Source of the DNA: Sulfolobaceae archaeon
GTDB lineage: Archaea; Thermoproteota; Thermoprotei_A; Sulfolobales; Sulfolobaceae
NCBI GenBank assembly: GCA_028277025.1
Contig: JAPYVG010000088.1
Coordinates: 1 to 6,351, forward strand
DNA: 6,351 nt
Direction of reading: 5' to 3'
Position numbers and translations under genes: made by a program. Shown here piece by piece: positions 1 through 5,580 of this stretch; within the stretch, counting starts at the first letter, position 1; the number at the start of each line of letters is the position of its first letter. The notes under the pieces were generated by a model, which had not been told where the DNA came from, did no database searches, and saw only the letters and a program-made list of their open reading frames with translations.

Positions 1-78
1 AAGGACATTATAGTAAGCGAGAAGGACTCAAAATGTCCGCCTTTAGAAAAGGCTGAGGTCTTTGACGAAAGTCATTAA
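1..78 (+). CDS. rfbC: dTDP-4-dehydrorhamnose 3,5-epimerase, C-terminal end (partial)
   Basis: Only the last 25 codons and the TAA stop (76-78) lie in the window; the frame is open from base 1. The peptide contains DIIVSEKD followed by CPPLEKAEVF. This matches the end of RfbC/RmlC proteins, where an (I/P)IVSEKD-x-x-x-PPL segment closes the protein. RfbC epimerises C3 and C5 of dTDP-4-keto-6-deoxyglucose, the third step to dTDP-L-rhamnose. The catalytic cupin core is outside the window. Identity rests on this short tail plus the three rhamnose-pathway genes directly downstream, so it is a strong contextual call without domain evidence. A gap of 39 bases separates it from rfbD. Confidence 0.85.
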   Translation, partial: KDIIVSEKDSKCPPLEKAEVFDESH

Positions 79-82
79 ACCC

Positions 83-98
83 AAAATCTTTATTTTTA
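83..98 (+). promoter_or_regulatory. possible internal promoter / T-rich terminator before rfbD
   Basis: The 39-base gap between rfbC and rfbD is T-rich (CTTTATTTTTATTC). Its centre lies about 26 bases before the rfbD ATG, the usual TATA-box distance for a leaderless archaeal start. The same T-runs could end rfbC transcripts. The motif is a poor TATA match, and no ribosome-binding site precedes rfbD, which fits leaderless initiation. Low certainty. Confidence 0.3.
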
Positions 99-117
99 TT
101 CTCTATCATTTTACAAT

Positions 118-942
118 ATGCGGATATTATTAATTGGTGCGTCGGGGCAGTTAGGCTTAGAGCTTTCTGAGGTATTAAAAGGAGATGTCATCAAAGTATA
201 CAATACTAAGGAAGTCCAAGGTGGTTATAAACTCGATTTAACCAGTTACTCAGCGGTGGAGGACTTCATCGTTAAGAAGAGGCCTGACGTTATTATAAAC
301 ACCGCCTCACTAACTGACGTAGATAAGTGCGAAACTGAAAAAGGGGAGGCTTTTAAGGTAAACGCCGAGGCAGTGAAACACATTGTTAGGGCTTCCCGCG
401 TTGTAGAAGCTTACTTAATTCACATAAGCACTGATTACGTATTTGACGGTGAAAAGGGGCTTTATAAGGAAGAGGACTTGCCAAATCCTATCAACTACTA
501 CGGCTTAACCAAACTTCTTGGCGAAACTTACGCACTATCTTACGACGATAGCCTCGTATTAAGGACATCCGGAGTTTTTAGGCATAAAGGTTTTCCCATT
601 TACGTTTATAAGACGTTGAAAGAAGGTAAGGAGGTTTCTGCGTTTAAGGGGTACTATTCACCAATTTCTGCTAGGAAATTGGCTGAGGCTATTTCCGAAT
701 TAATCGATTATAGGAAAACGGGGATATTGAACGTTGCAGGTGAGAGGGTTTCAAGAGCAGATTTAGCAATGAAGATTAAGGAGAAGTTCAATTTACCCGG
801 CGGTGTTAAGGAAGTTGATAACGTAAAGGGATGGATTGCGAAGAGGCCCTTTGACTCCTCTTTAGACATTTCTAAAGCTAAGAAGATCCTTTCAGTAGAC
901 TTTTATTCTTTAGATGAGAATTTGCGTTATATGGTGGTTTAA
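118..942 (+). CDS. rfbD: dTDP-4-dehydrorhamnose reductase
   Basis: This 274-residue protein of the extended short-chain dehydrogenase family is a typical length for RfbD/RmlD. It reduces dTDP-4-keto-L-rhamnose with NAD(P)H, the last step to dTDP-L-rhamnose in the cytoplasm. The nucleotide-binding glycine motif GASGQLG is at residues 7-13. STDYVFDG (104-111) is the family signature with the catalytic Thr. The catalytic Tyr-x3-Lys is Y128/K132 in NYYGLTK. The C-terminal RPFDSSLD (243-250) matches the RPxxSxLD substrate-side motif of this family. The ATG at 118 is the first possible start and puts the glycine motif at the expected distance from the N-terminus. The stop TAA touches the TTG of rfbA with no gap and in the same frame, so the two are surely co-transcribed and probably translationally coupled. 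Confidence 0.93.
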   Translation: MRILLIGASGQLGLELSEVLKGDVIKVYNTKEVQGGYKLDLTSYSAVEDFIVKKRPDVIINTASLTDVDKCETEKGEAFKVNAEAVKHIVRASRVVEAYLIHISTDYVFDGEKGLYKEEDLPNPINYYGLTKLLGETYALSYDDSLVLRTSGVFRHKGFPIYVYKTLKEGKEVSAFKGYYSPISARKLAEAISELIDYRKTGILNVAGERVSRADLAMKIKEKFNLPGGVKEVDNVKGWIAKRPFDSSLDISKAKKILSVDFYSLDENLRYMVV

Positions 943-1983
943 TTGCAGGGAGTAATTTTACACGGCGGTCAAGGTACTAGGCTGAGGCCTTTAACTCATA
1001 CCGGGCCTAAGCAGTTGATAAAAATTGCAGGGAAGCCCGTGTCTCAATGGGTTTTGGAGCAGTTAAGGGATTCGGGCGTTCACGATATTATAATAATCTT
1101 GGGAGATAATAATCCGAATAAGGTGGTAGAGTATTACGGCGACGGCTCGCGTTTCGGAGTTAACATAACTTACGTATATCAAGGCAAAGCTAGAGGATTG
1201 GCTGACGCGGTATATAAGGTGAAGGACGTGATAACGGAAGATAGGTTTCTGGTTTACTTAGGAGATAATATAGTTCCTTACGACAATCTCTCCTCTTTCC
1301 TTTCCTTCAAAGGCTCGGCTTCAATCCTTTTAGCAAGAGTTGACAACCCTAACCGCTTCGGCGTAGCTGTAATAAAAGAGGGGAAAGTGGTTAAGCTAGT
1401 TGAAAAGCCTAAGGAGAAAATTTCAGACCTTGCTCTAGTAGGAGTTTACGCATTTACGAAGGAAATATTTGACGTTATTGAAAACCTTAAGCCCTCATGG
1501 AGGGGGGAATTGGAGATAACTGACGCGATACAAGGTTTAATTGACAGAGGTAGAGAAGTTGACTACAGAATAATAGACGGCTGGTGGAAGGATACTGGAA
1601 CTCCTAAGGACATACTTGAGGCTAACTCTTTCCTTTTAGATAGGTATGCGGAAAGGAAAATTGAAGGAGAGGTTAAGGAATCGTCAGTTGACGGTAGAGT
1701 ATTTATAGAAAAAGGAGCATTAGTTGAAAACTCGACTATTAGAGGGCCTGCCTTTATAGGAAAGGGGAGTAAGATAGTTAATTCTTACATAGGTCCTTTT
1801 ACGTCAATAGGAGACAACTGCGAGGTAAAGAATAGCGAGATAGAGTACAGTGTAATTTTAGATAACGTGAGAGTTGACGGTGTGTCTATGATGGATTCTC
1901 TGATAGGCAATAATTCAAGCGTAGTAAAGGGGAAGAGATGGGTTAAGTTAATAATAGGGGAGAACTCGAGGGTTGAATTATGA
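943..1983 (+). CDS. rfbA: glucose-1-phosphate thymidylyltransferase (long form)
   Basis: A 346-residue nucleotidyltransferase that makes dTDP-glucose from glucose-1-phosphate and dTTP, the first pathway step. Visible motifs: GGQGTRLRPLT (8-18) with PKQLI (22-26) for nucleotide binding; LGDN (106-109) with the metal-binding Asp; RFGV (138-141); VEKP (153-156); GELEITD (188-194); and WWKDTGTP (214-221). From about residue 250 onward come hexapeptide-like repeats (for example ENSTIRGPAFIGKGSKIVNSY), a left-handed beta-helix. That extension makes it the long RmlA form common in archaea and actinobacteria, about 50-60 residues longer than the enterobacterial enzyme. The start is TTG: the rfbD stop TAA precedes it in the same frame, so the gene cannot begin earlier, and the catalytic motif starts at residue 8. 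A weak ribosome site (GGTGGT, 933-938) lies 4 bases upstream. Other sugar nucleotidyltransferases share this architecture, so substrate is inferred from the operon. Confidence 0.92.
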   Translation: MQGVILHGGQGTRLRPLTHTGPKQLIKIAGKPVSQWVLEQLRDSGVHDIIIILGDNNPNKVVEYYGDGSRFGVNITYVYQGKARGLADAVYKVKDVITEDRFLVYLGDNIVPYDNLSSFLSFKGSASILLARVDNPNRFGVAVIKEGKVVKLVEKPKEKISDLALVGVYAFTKEIFDVIENLKPSWRGELEITDAIQGLIDRGREVDYRIIDGWWKDTGTPKDILEANSFLLDRYAERKIEGEVKESSVDGRVFIEKGALVENSTIRGPAFIGKGSKIVNSYIGPFTSIGDNCEVKNSEIEYSVILDNVRVDGVSMMDSLIGNNSSVVKGKRWVKLIIGENSRVEL

Positions 1984-2921
1984 AAATAGCAGTTTTAGGA
2001 GGAGCAGGATTTATAGGTTCTGCCTTTGTGAGGGAATTAAATAAGAGAGGGATTAAGCCAATAGTCGTAGACCTTTTAACTTACGCCGGGAGGTTGGAGA
2101 ATTTAAAGGGAGCCGACCACGAATTTATTAAAGCCGACGTTAGAGATCAATCTATTCATGAGGTGCTAAAGGGCGTTGACCTAGTGGTTAACTTTGCTGC
2201 AGAGACTCACGTAGACCGCTCGATTTATAAACCTCAAGACTTCGTCACAACCAACGTCTTAGGCGTAATAAACGTTTTAGAGGCGTCAAGGCTTTACGGC
2301 TTTAAATACGTTCATATTTCAACTGACGAAGTTTACGGTGAGGAATGTGCTGATGAGGGATCTCCTCTTAACCCTTCTTCCCCTTACAGCGCAGCTAAGG
2401 CTTCTGCAGACCTCTTCGTTAAGGCTTACGTTAGGACTTATAACGTTAATGCTATTATCGTTAGGCCTTCTAACAATTACGGGCCTAGGCAGTTCCCTGA
2501 GAAGTTTATTCCAAAGGCTATTATTAGGACTTTGCTCGGTTTGCACGTTCCAGTTTATGGTGACGGGAAGGCTGAGAGAGATTGGATTTTTGTTGAGGAC
2601 ACTGCGAGGATAATAGCTGACTTGCTAGATAGGGCTGAGTGGAAAGGTGAAGTTTATAATATTCCCGGAAAGCAGAGGGTTACCAATCTTGATTTACTAA
2701 AACTGTTAGGGGAAGTCATGGGTAAGGAGGTTAGGATTAGGTTTGTTTCCGATAGGCCGGGGCATGATAGGAGGTATTGTATGAATACTAGGCTTTCTTA
2801 CGAAACGACTCCTCTAAAGGATGGATTGAGGAAGACTTATGAGTGGTACTTAGAGAATGAGTGGTGGTGGAGGTCACTGATAGACGATAAGTTCTTTAAG
2901 GAAGATGAGCCGTGGAAGTGA
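1980..2921 (+). CDS. rfbB: dTDP-glucose 4,6-dehydratase
   Basis: A 313-residue extended short-chain dehydrogenase that uses bound NAD+ to turn dTDP-glucose into dTDP-4-keto-6-deoxyglucose, the second pathway step. The NAD motif GGAGFIGS is at 7-14. DLLTYAGRLENL (31-42) is the typical RfbB adenosine-side segment and AAETHVDRS is at 73-81. The catalytic T-D-E triplet sits at residues 115-117 in STDEVYGE. The active Tyr-x3-Lys is Y136/K140 (YSAAK). RPSNNYGPRQFPEK (162-175), RDWIFVED (200-207) and RPGHDRRY (259-266) are substrate-binding signatures. Slightly short compared with bacterial RfbB (about 350) but normal for archaeal forms. The ATG overlaps the rfbA stop by four bases (ATGA), showing an operon. 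It is the last gene of the cluster here. Confidence 0.94.
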   Translation: MKIAVLGGAGFIGSAFVRELNKRGIKPIVVDLLTYAGRLENLKGADHEFIKADVRDQSIHEVLKGVDLVVNFAAETHVDRSIYKPQDFVTTNVLGVINVLEASRLYGFKYVHISTDEVYGEECADEGSPLNPSSPYSAAKASADLFVKAYVRTYNVNAIIVRPSNNYGPRQFPEKFIPKAIIRTLLGLHVPVYGDGKAERDWIFVEDTARIIADLLDRAEWKGEVYNIPGKQRVTNLDLLKLLGEVMGKEVRIRFVSDRPGHDRRYCMNTRLSYETTPLKDGLRKTYEWYLENEWWWRSLIDDKFFKEDEPWK

Positions 2922-2924
2922 ATT

Positions 2925-2981
2925 ACTTTTTATGAAAGACTAATAATATAATAGATTAACGCCTTTTATAAGATCCTTTTT
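2925..2981 (+). terminator. oligo-T termination signals after the rfb operon
   Basis: Five T's at 2927-2931, six bases after the rfbB stop, and five more at 2977-2981 fit the short U-tract terminators used by archaea. No hairpin is needed or clearly present. The abrupt change from dense coding to AT-rich spacer supports an operon end here. Confidence 0.4.
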
Positions 2982-3152
2982 AAATTCTAAGATCTTTACA
3001 ATATTAGATCACAAAAAGTATCTACATGTCTGTGTTAATCATATTAGTGAAAATTATATAGCACTATGTATTTACTTTGGCACTGTAGAGATAAGAAATT
3101 GGACTTCGTAAAGGGGTTATTTTCCATAAATAACAAGTATTGGAGTAAAAAG

Positions 3153-3162
3153 AGATATATAA
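3153..3162 (+). promoter_or_regulatory. TATA box of cmr4
   Basis: AGATATATAA with an A-rich, BRE-like segment just upstream (GTAAAAAG) is centred about 27 bases before the cmr4 ATG at 3185. That spacing gives a leaderless or nearly leaderless transcript, as is usual for first genes in Sulfolobales. No ribosome-binding site precedes the ATG. The region is so AT-rich that some chance matches are expected. Confidence 0.5.
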
Positions 3163-3184
3163 TAGTAAATATATTTTTTATATA

Positions 3185-3780
3185 ATGGCTAACTACTTTG
3201 CGGAAGCCCATGTTTTTTATATATTTACAGTTACGAATTGTCATGTTGGCAGCGGTTCTACTGCTTCTGAAGAGATCGACTTACCCTTCCAGAGGGATAG
3301 TTTAGGTTACCCTACAATTTACGCTTCAAGTTTGAAGGGTTCAATAAAGTCCTTTCTTTTAAGAACTTATGAAGATAGTTAAAAAAAAAAGGTGATGTAT
3401 TTTATTTATTCGGCAAGGATGAGAGTGCGGATGAAGCGTCTAAAGTTCAATTTTAGATGCGGTCTTGCTCTTAATTCCAGCTAGGATAATTTCGGTCTCC
3501 AAGGGTTTTAGTGGAGTTTATGCCTATGCCACTACTGTTGAGCTTTTAGATACTGCAAAGTCTTATCTTGATGCTGTTTCCTCACTTACTCAAGGCAATC
3601 TCGATAAGAAGAATGATGACGTTAAGTTCTATAAGGCCGATGAAAATGGAAACTTGGAAGTAATAGTTAATGAGAGTTATTTTAAGTTTAAGGAAAATGA
3701 TTACTTAAAAAACAACTATTCCAGGCTTATACCACCCAGTGTGAATAAACCTATTTTCGTCTTTGAGGGTAATATAGGGG
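3185..3780 (+). pseudogene. cmr4: type III-B CRISPR RAMP protein Cmr4, 5' part (broken)
   Basis: Cmr4 is the Cas7-type backbone subunit of the Cmr complex; it binds crRNA and cuts target RNA. The start reads NYFAEAHVFYIFTVTNCHVGSG, then IDLPFQRDSLGYP and SSLKGSIKS. These are the RAMP core and the family loop, with D32 at the position of the target-cleaving Asp. Frame one stops at TAA 3380-3382, just at a run of ten A's (3381-3390). The protein sense continues in a second frame (GDVFYLFGKDESADEASKVQF, 3391-3453) until TAG 3454-3456. One extra T in the TTTT run at 3451-3454 would restore it. A third frame from 3456 continues with DAVLLLIPARI and runs to FVFEGNIG near 3779, where the transposon enters. 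Two independent frameshifts plus the insertion make this a pseudogene. Homopolymer sequencing errors could explain the frameshifts but not the insertion. Pieces of both parts sum to about 300 residues, the normal Cmr4 length. Confidence 0.87.
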
Positions 3781-3821
3781 TCGGACTTTCATAGGGTTTC
3801 ATGATATTTCATATCAACCCT
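3775..3821 (+). repeat. left end of the TnpB element, with bulged hairpin
   Basis: The 18 bases at 3775-3792 (TAGGGGTCGGACTTTCAT) recur exactly at 5550-5567. They lead into an imperfect hairpin at 3793-3821: AGGGT pairs with ACCCT, then a four-base bulge TTCA on the 5' side, then TGATAT pairs with ATATCA around a TTC loop. Bulged subterminal hairpins are the recognition structures of IS200/IS605-type elements. The first few bases of the 18 may be target rather than element, so the exact tip is uncertain, probably between 3777 and 3793. Confidence 0.68.
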
Positions 3822-3841
3822 CGTCCTCATTCCCCCTGTCC

Positions 3842-3958
3842 GGCTCCCCACGCCTAGGTTAGGGAGTATGGACTCCCAGCCACGACATGGGGAGCCTCAT
3901 CGAACCCATCCTCCCCCTCACATTGCTCCTCGGGTTCATTGTAGGGCCCTCTTCTACA
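3842..3958 (+). other. GC-rich block of three hairpins, possible structured RNA
   Basis: This block is strikingly C/G-rich in an AT-rich neighbourhood and has no sensible open frame. The first structure has a perfect 9-bp outer stem, GGCTCCCCA (3842-3850) with TGGGGAGCC (3888-3896). Inside it is a second hairpin, GGTT/AGCC (3857-3860 with 3878-3881) stacked on GGGAGT/ACTCCC (3862-3867 with 3872-3877) closed by an ATGG loop. The second pairs GAACCC (3902-3907) with GGGTTC (3932-3937). The third pairs TGTAGGG (3940-3946) with TTCTACA (3952-3958) and uses two G-U pairs. The three wobbles favour pairing of a + strand RNA. The block lies upstream of the TATA box of the AbrB-like gene, so it is not simply its leader. 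It could be a small RNA, or single-stranded DNA structure used in transposition. Confidence 0.5.
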
Positions 3959-3980
3959 TTATTAGTATATAACTACAAAA

Positions 3981-3988
3981 TTTATAAA
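3981..3988 (+). promoter_or_regulatory. TATA box for the AbrB-like/tnpB pair
   Basis: TTTATAAA is a near-perfect archaeal TATA box, preceded by an A-rich BRE-like stretch (TACAAAA). It is centred about 26 bases before the ATG at 4011, so transcription should start at or next to that ATG and give a leaderless message covering both genes. It sits in the AT-rich stretch that follows the GC-rich hairpin block. Confidence 0.6.
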
Positions 3989-4010
3989 TCTTGCGGTTAC
4001 TTATAATCAT

Positions 4011-4175
4011 ATGGAACAGATTGTTTTCCGTGGTGTCATATCCTCAGCTGGTAGGGATAAGTACGGGGATCAGAGATATACAATAAACGTGCCGAAAAGT
4101 GTGAGGGATAAGGTTAGTAAAATCGCTGGAAAGGAGGTGATAGTAATTGTCATCCTGCCAGATGATGAGGAATAG
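4011..4175 (+). CDS. small AbrB-like (SpoVT-AbrB fold) protein of the element
   Basis: A 54-residue protein, acidic at its end. The segment KYGDQRYTINVPKSVRDKV (18-36) followed by AGKEVIVIVIL (39-49) follows the swapped-hairpin AbrB pattern: a strand, an (I/V)P(K/R)xVR turn, a short helix, then a valine-rich strand. Such proteins bind DNA as dimers and often act as repressors or antitoxins. The ATG at 4011 lies about 26 bases after a strong TATA box, with no ribosome site, fitting leaderless translation. Its last 29 bases overlap the start of tnpB in another frame, and its 3' part contains the tnpB ribosome site, so the two are translationally coupled. Function is inferred: it may restrain tnpB expression or the element's promoter. 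The family match is by pattern only, and the gene is short enough that a search should be made. Confidence 0.65.
   Translation: MEQIVFRGVISSAGRDKYGDQRYTINVPKSVRDKVSKIAGKEVIVIVILPDDEE
4133..4140 (+). promoter_or_regulatory. strong Shine-Dalgarno that fixes the tnpB TTG start
   Basis: GGAGGTGA (GAGGTGAT at 4134-4141) is complementary to the archaeal 16S 3' end and lies six bases before TTG 4147. The ATG codons at 4162 and 4165 are too far away to use it. It sits inside the AbrB-like gene, as expected for internal genes of an archaeal operon. Confidence 0.7.
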
Positions 4176-5253
4176 GGTTATCGGTTCTAGGGAAGCCCTC
4201 GAAAACTTCCAATTCGTTACGATAAATGGTAAAGTAATTTTCGAAGATAAGGATAAGATAGTCAGAATTGCTAGGGCTTACTCACAAGTCGTTAAGAGTG
4301 CTATTAGACCATTGTTTGACGGGAAGAGTGTTGATGAGTTAACTAAGGAGTTTTACAGCATCTTACCAAATTACGTTTACCTCGAAACCGCTTTAAAGCA
4401 AGCTAGGACAATTGTTGATGGCTTGTTGGAGAGAGAGGAAGAGAAGGATAAGATTTTGCACGCTAAGATAAGGAAATTCTGGTTTGCCAGTAGGGGGAAT
4501 AAAAGTGATAAAGGTAATAGGAATGTGAAGTTCCACGTTTTGGAAGACCACGTTGAAGTTAAGGTTAAGGATCCTTGGGGTAAGTGGGTTTATGGGGAAG
4601 CTTATTTCGGCAAGGAGTACTTGCCATTGCTTAAAGAGTTAGAGGATTTAGCGAGTAAAAAGGTGGAGGGTTATGGTGCAGTAATTAGTTTCAAGCATTA
4701 CCCAATGATCCACCTCCAAATTCCACTCTGGCTTTATCTGAAGTACTTCTCTTCACCAAAACCTGTGGGTTACGGTTTGGTTGCCGGTTTCGATTTGAAC
4801 AGTGATAGACTAAACGTTGTTGTGATTAGCAAGGATGGTGAAATTATTACTTTCAAAACTTGGTGGTATAGCGAGGTAGTTTCCCACGGTTTTCCTAAAG
4901 GGAAAGCTATGGCTTTGCGTTTGAATGCTCTATCACAAGCTCTCATTTTCCTATCAAGGGTTGGTGTTGATTATGTAGTATTTGAGGACTTATTCCTTGT
5001 TAAGAAGAGGAAGTTTACGAGGAGCAAAAGCGGTAATAGGAAGATAACGCGTTTTGCTAAGAAGCAATTATTAATCCACGGTGTTATTAAGGCGTTAAGG
5101 TTAGGTTTCGACGTTGTGTTAGTTAATCCTAAGGGTACTACAAACTCGGAAGAGCATGAAAAGGTGATGAGAGAAAAGGGTTTTGATAGGCATACAGCCT
5201 CAGCTTACTTAATAGCATTAAAAGGATTAGGAATGTTAAATGATATCAAATGA
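4147..5253 (+). CDS. tnpB: TnpB-family RNA-guided nuclease, zinc-ribbon-less
   Basis: A 368-residue protein of the TnpB family, ancestors of Cas12 that cut DNA guided by an RNA from the element's right end. The N-terminal half (1-200) is the helical/beta recognition region with little to name. The RuvC-like domain is clear: D216 in GFDLNSD, E280 in VVFEDL and D347 in GFDRHTASAYLIALKGL, so the D/E/D catalytic triad is complete. Between motifs II and III, where typical TnpB carries two CxxC pairs, this protein reads NPKGTTNSEEHEKVMREKG without any Cys; its only Cys is residue 4. The zinc ribbon is thus absent. I recall Sulfolobales TnpB-like proteins with a similar NP(K/R)GTT ... DRHTASAYL ending, so this may be a lineage trait rather than decay. 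The TTG start is chosen because of the strong ribosome site at 4133-4140; ATG 4162 would lose five residues. The frame is intact, so the nuclease may be functional even though no TnpA is present. Confidence 0.86.
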   Translation: MSSCQMMRNRVIGSREALENFQFVTINGKVIFEDKDKIVRIARAYSQVVKSAIRPLFDGKSVDELTKEFYSILPNYVYLETALKQARTIVDGLLEREEEKDKILHAKIRKFWFASRGNKSDKGNRNVKFHVLEDHVEVKVKDPWGKWVYGEAYFGKEYLPLLKELEDLASKKVEGYGAVISFKHYPMIHLQIPLWLYLKYFSSPKPVGYGLVAGFDLNSDRLNVVVISKDGEIITFKTWWYSEVVSHGFPKGKAMALRLNALSQALIFLSRVGVDYVVFEDLFLVKKRKFTRSKSGNRKITRFAKKQLLIHGVIKALRLGFDVVLVNPKGTTNSEEHEKVMREKGFDRHTASAYLIALKGLGMLNDIK

Positions 5254-5262
5254 CATAAACTT

Positions 5263-5580
5263 TACGGTTTATCGGAAACTGTTGACAACGGCAAGGATAT
5301 TATTAATAGGTCTTTGATTAGGGTTAGGAGGATAAGGATAGACAGGGGTAAAAAGACCGTTGAGATTGGGGGCTTATGGTCTGAGGAATATGTTCCTCAT
5401 GATACTTATTTCATGAGTGTGGCGTTAATAAGGGAAGATGGTAAGAAAGAGGGTGGGTCACAGAGCGCTTTAGAATTATTTAATTCTATTAAAAATAAAT
5501 TAAATTACTTAGTTATCGGAGGTCATGAAACTATAGGTAAGGGTATAGTTAGGGGTCGGACTTTCATTGACGTTTCATGA
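5263..5580 (+). pseudogene. cmr4: Cmr4, 3' part downstream of the inserted element
   Basis: The frame reads GLSETVDNGKDIINRSLIRV, then RRIRIDRGKKTVEIGGLWSEEYVPHDTYF, and finally IGGHETIGKGIVRG. The (I/R)RVxR(V/I)xIDR, G-LWSEEYxP and IGGxETIGKGIV motifs are the usual C-terminal landmarks of Cmr4; the Gly-rich last one contacts crRNA. The part is open from just after the tnpB stop, and TTG 5314 would be an artificial start. The final residues after GIVR (GRTFIDVS) do not look like a Cmr4 end. They are encoded by a sequence identical to the left end of the element in cmr4, so the natural terminus seems replaced by a second insertion. No other cmr gene follows, so this is an orphan relic of a type III-B locus. 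Confidence 0.85.

Larger units (their letters stand above)
2922..3184. other. AT-rich spacer between rfbB and cmr4
   Basis: This 263-base stretch carries no convincing gene. Just after the rfbB stop there are T-runs at 2927-2931 and 2977-2981, the kind of oligo-T signal that ends archaeal transcription. The final part holds the cmr4 promoter. A 39-codon open frame (3066-3185) ends with a TAATG overlap onto the cmr4 start but resembles nothing I recognise. A short inverted repeat (AAGATC/GATCTT, near 2970-2996) is probably chance in this composition. Confidence 0.6.
3781..5262 (+). mobile_element. TnpB-only IS200/IS605-like (IS1341-type) element inside cmr4
   Basis: The element interrupts cmr4 between codons for FEGNIG and GLSETVDNG, whose two halves resume in one protein sense on either side. 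It holds a left-end hairpin, a GC-rich hairpin block, an AbrB-like gene and tnpB, but no tnpA (HUH Tyr transposase), so it would need TnpA supplied elsewhere. No target duplication is evident, as expected for this superfamily. The right end is placed about 10 bases beyond the tnpB stop (near 5262) because native cmr4 reading becomes convincing from about 5266. A TGATATCA palindrome (5241-5248) overlapping the tnpB 3' end echoes the left-end stem. In such elements the 3' end of tnpB and the right end also specify the guide (omega) RNA. Boundaries are uncertain by about 12 bases at each side. Confidence 0.78.

Noticed and set aside
2319..2546. 75-codon minus-strand open frame inside rfbB
   Set aside because: Fully antisense to the well supported rfbB, with no recognisable motif; a shadow of its codon pattern.
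2338..2613. 91-codon plus-strand open frame inside rfbB
   Set aside because: Leu-rich low-complexity peptide in an alternative frame of rfbB; not a gene.
3066..3185. 39-codon plus-strand open frame ending in a TAATG overlap with cmr4
   Set aside because: The overlap looks operon-like, but the frame has no ribosome site, no recognisable sequence and covers the cmr4 TATA box, so it is probably chance.
3044..3244. 66-codon minus-strand open frame over the cmr4 start
   Set aside because: It spans the cmr4 promoter and N-terminus in antisense and resembles no family; composition artefact of AT-rich DNA.
3381..3390. Programmed slippage on the A10 run to express Cmr4
   Set aside because: The TAA stop is read before the run can change frame, and a second frameshift at 3451-3454 would remain.
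3820..3960. tRNA or rRNA in the GC-rich block
   Set aside because: No cloverleaf with acceptor, T-loop GTTC-A and CCA-side pairing can be built; the GGGTTC here pairs with GAACCC in a simple hairpin.
5314..5580. Independent 88-residue gene starting at TTG 5314
   Set aside because: The frame is open well upstream with Cmr4-like sequence (SETVDNGKDIINRS), so it is the tail of cmr4, not a separate gene.
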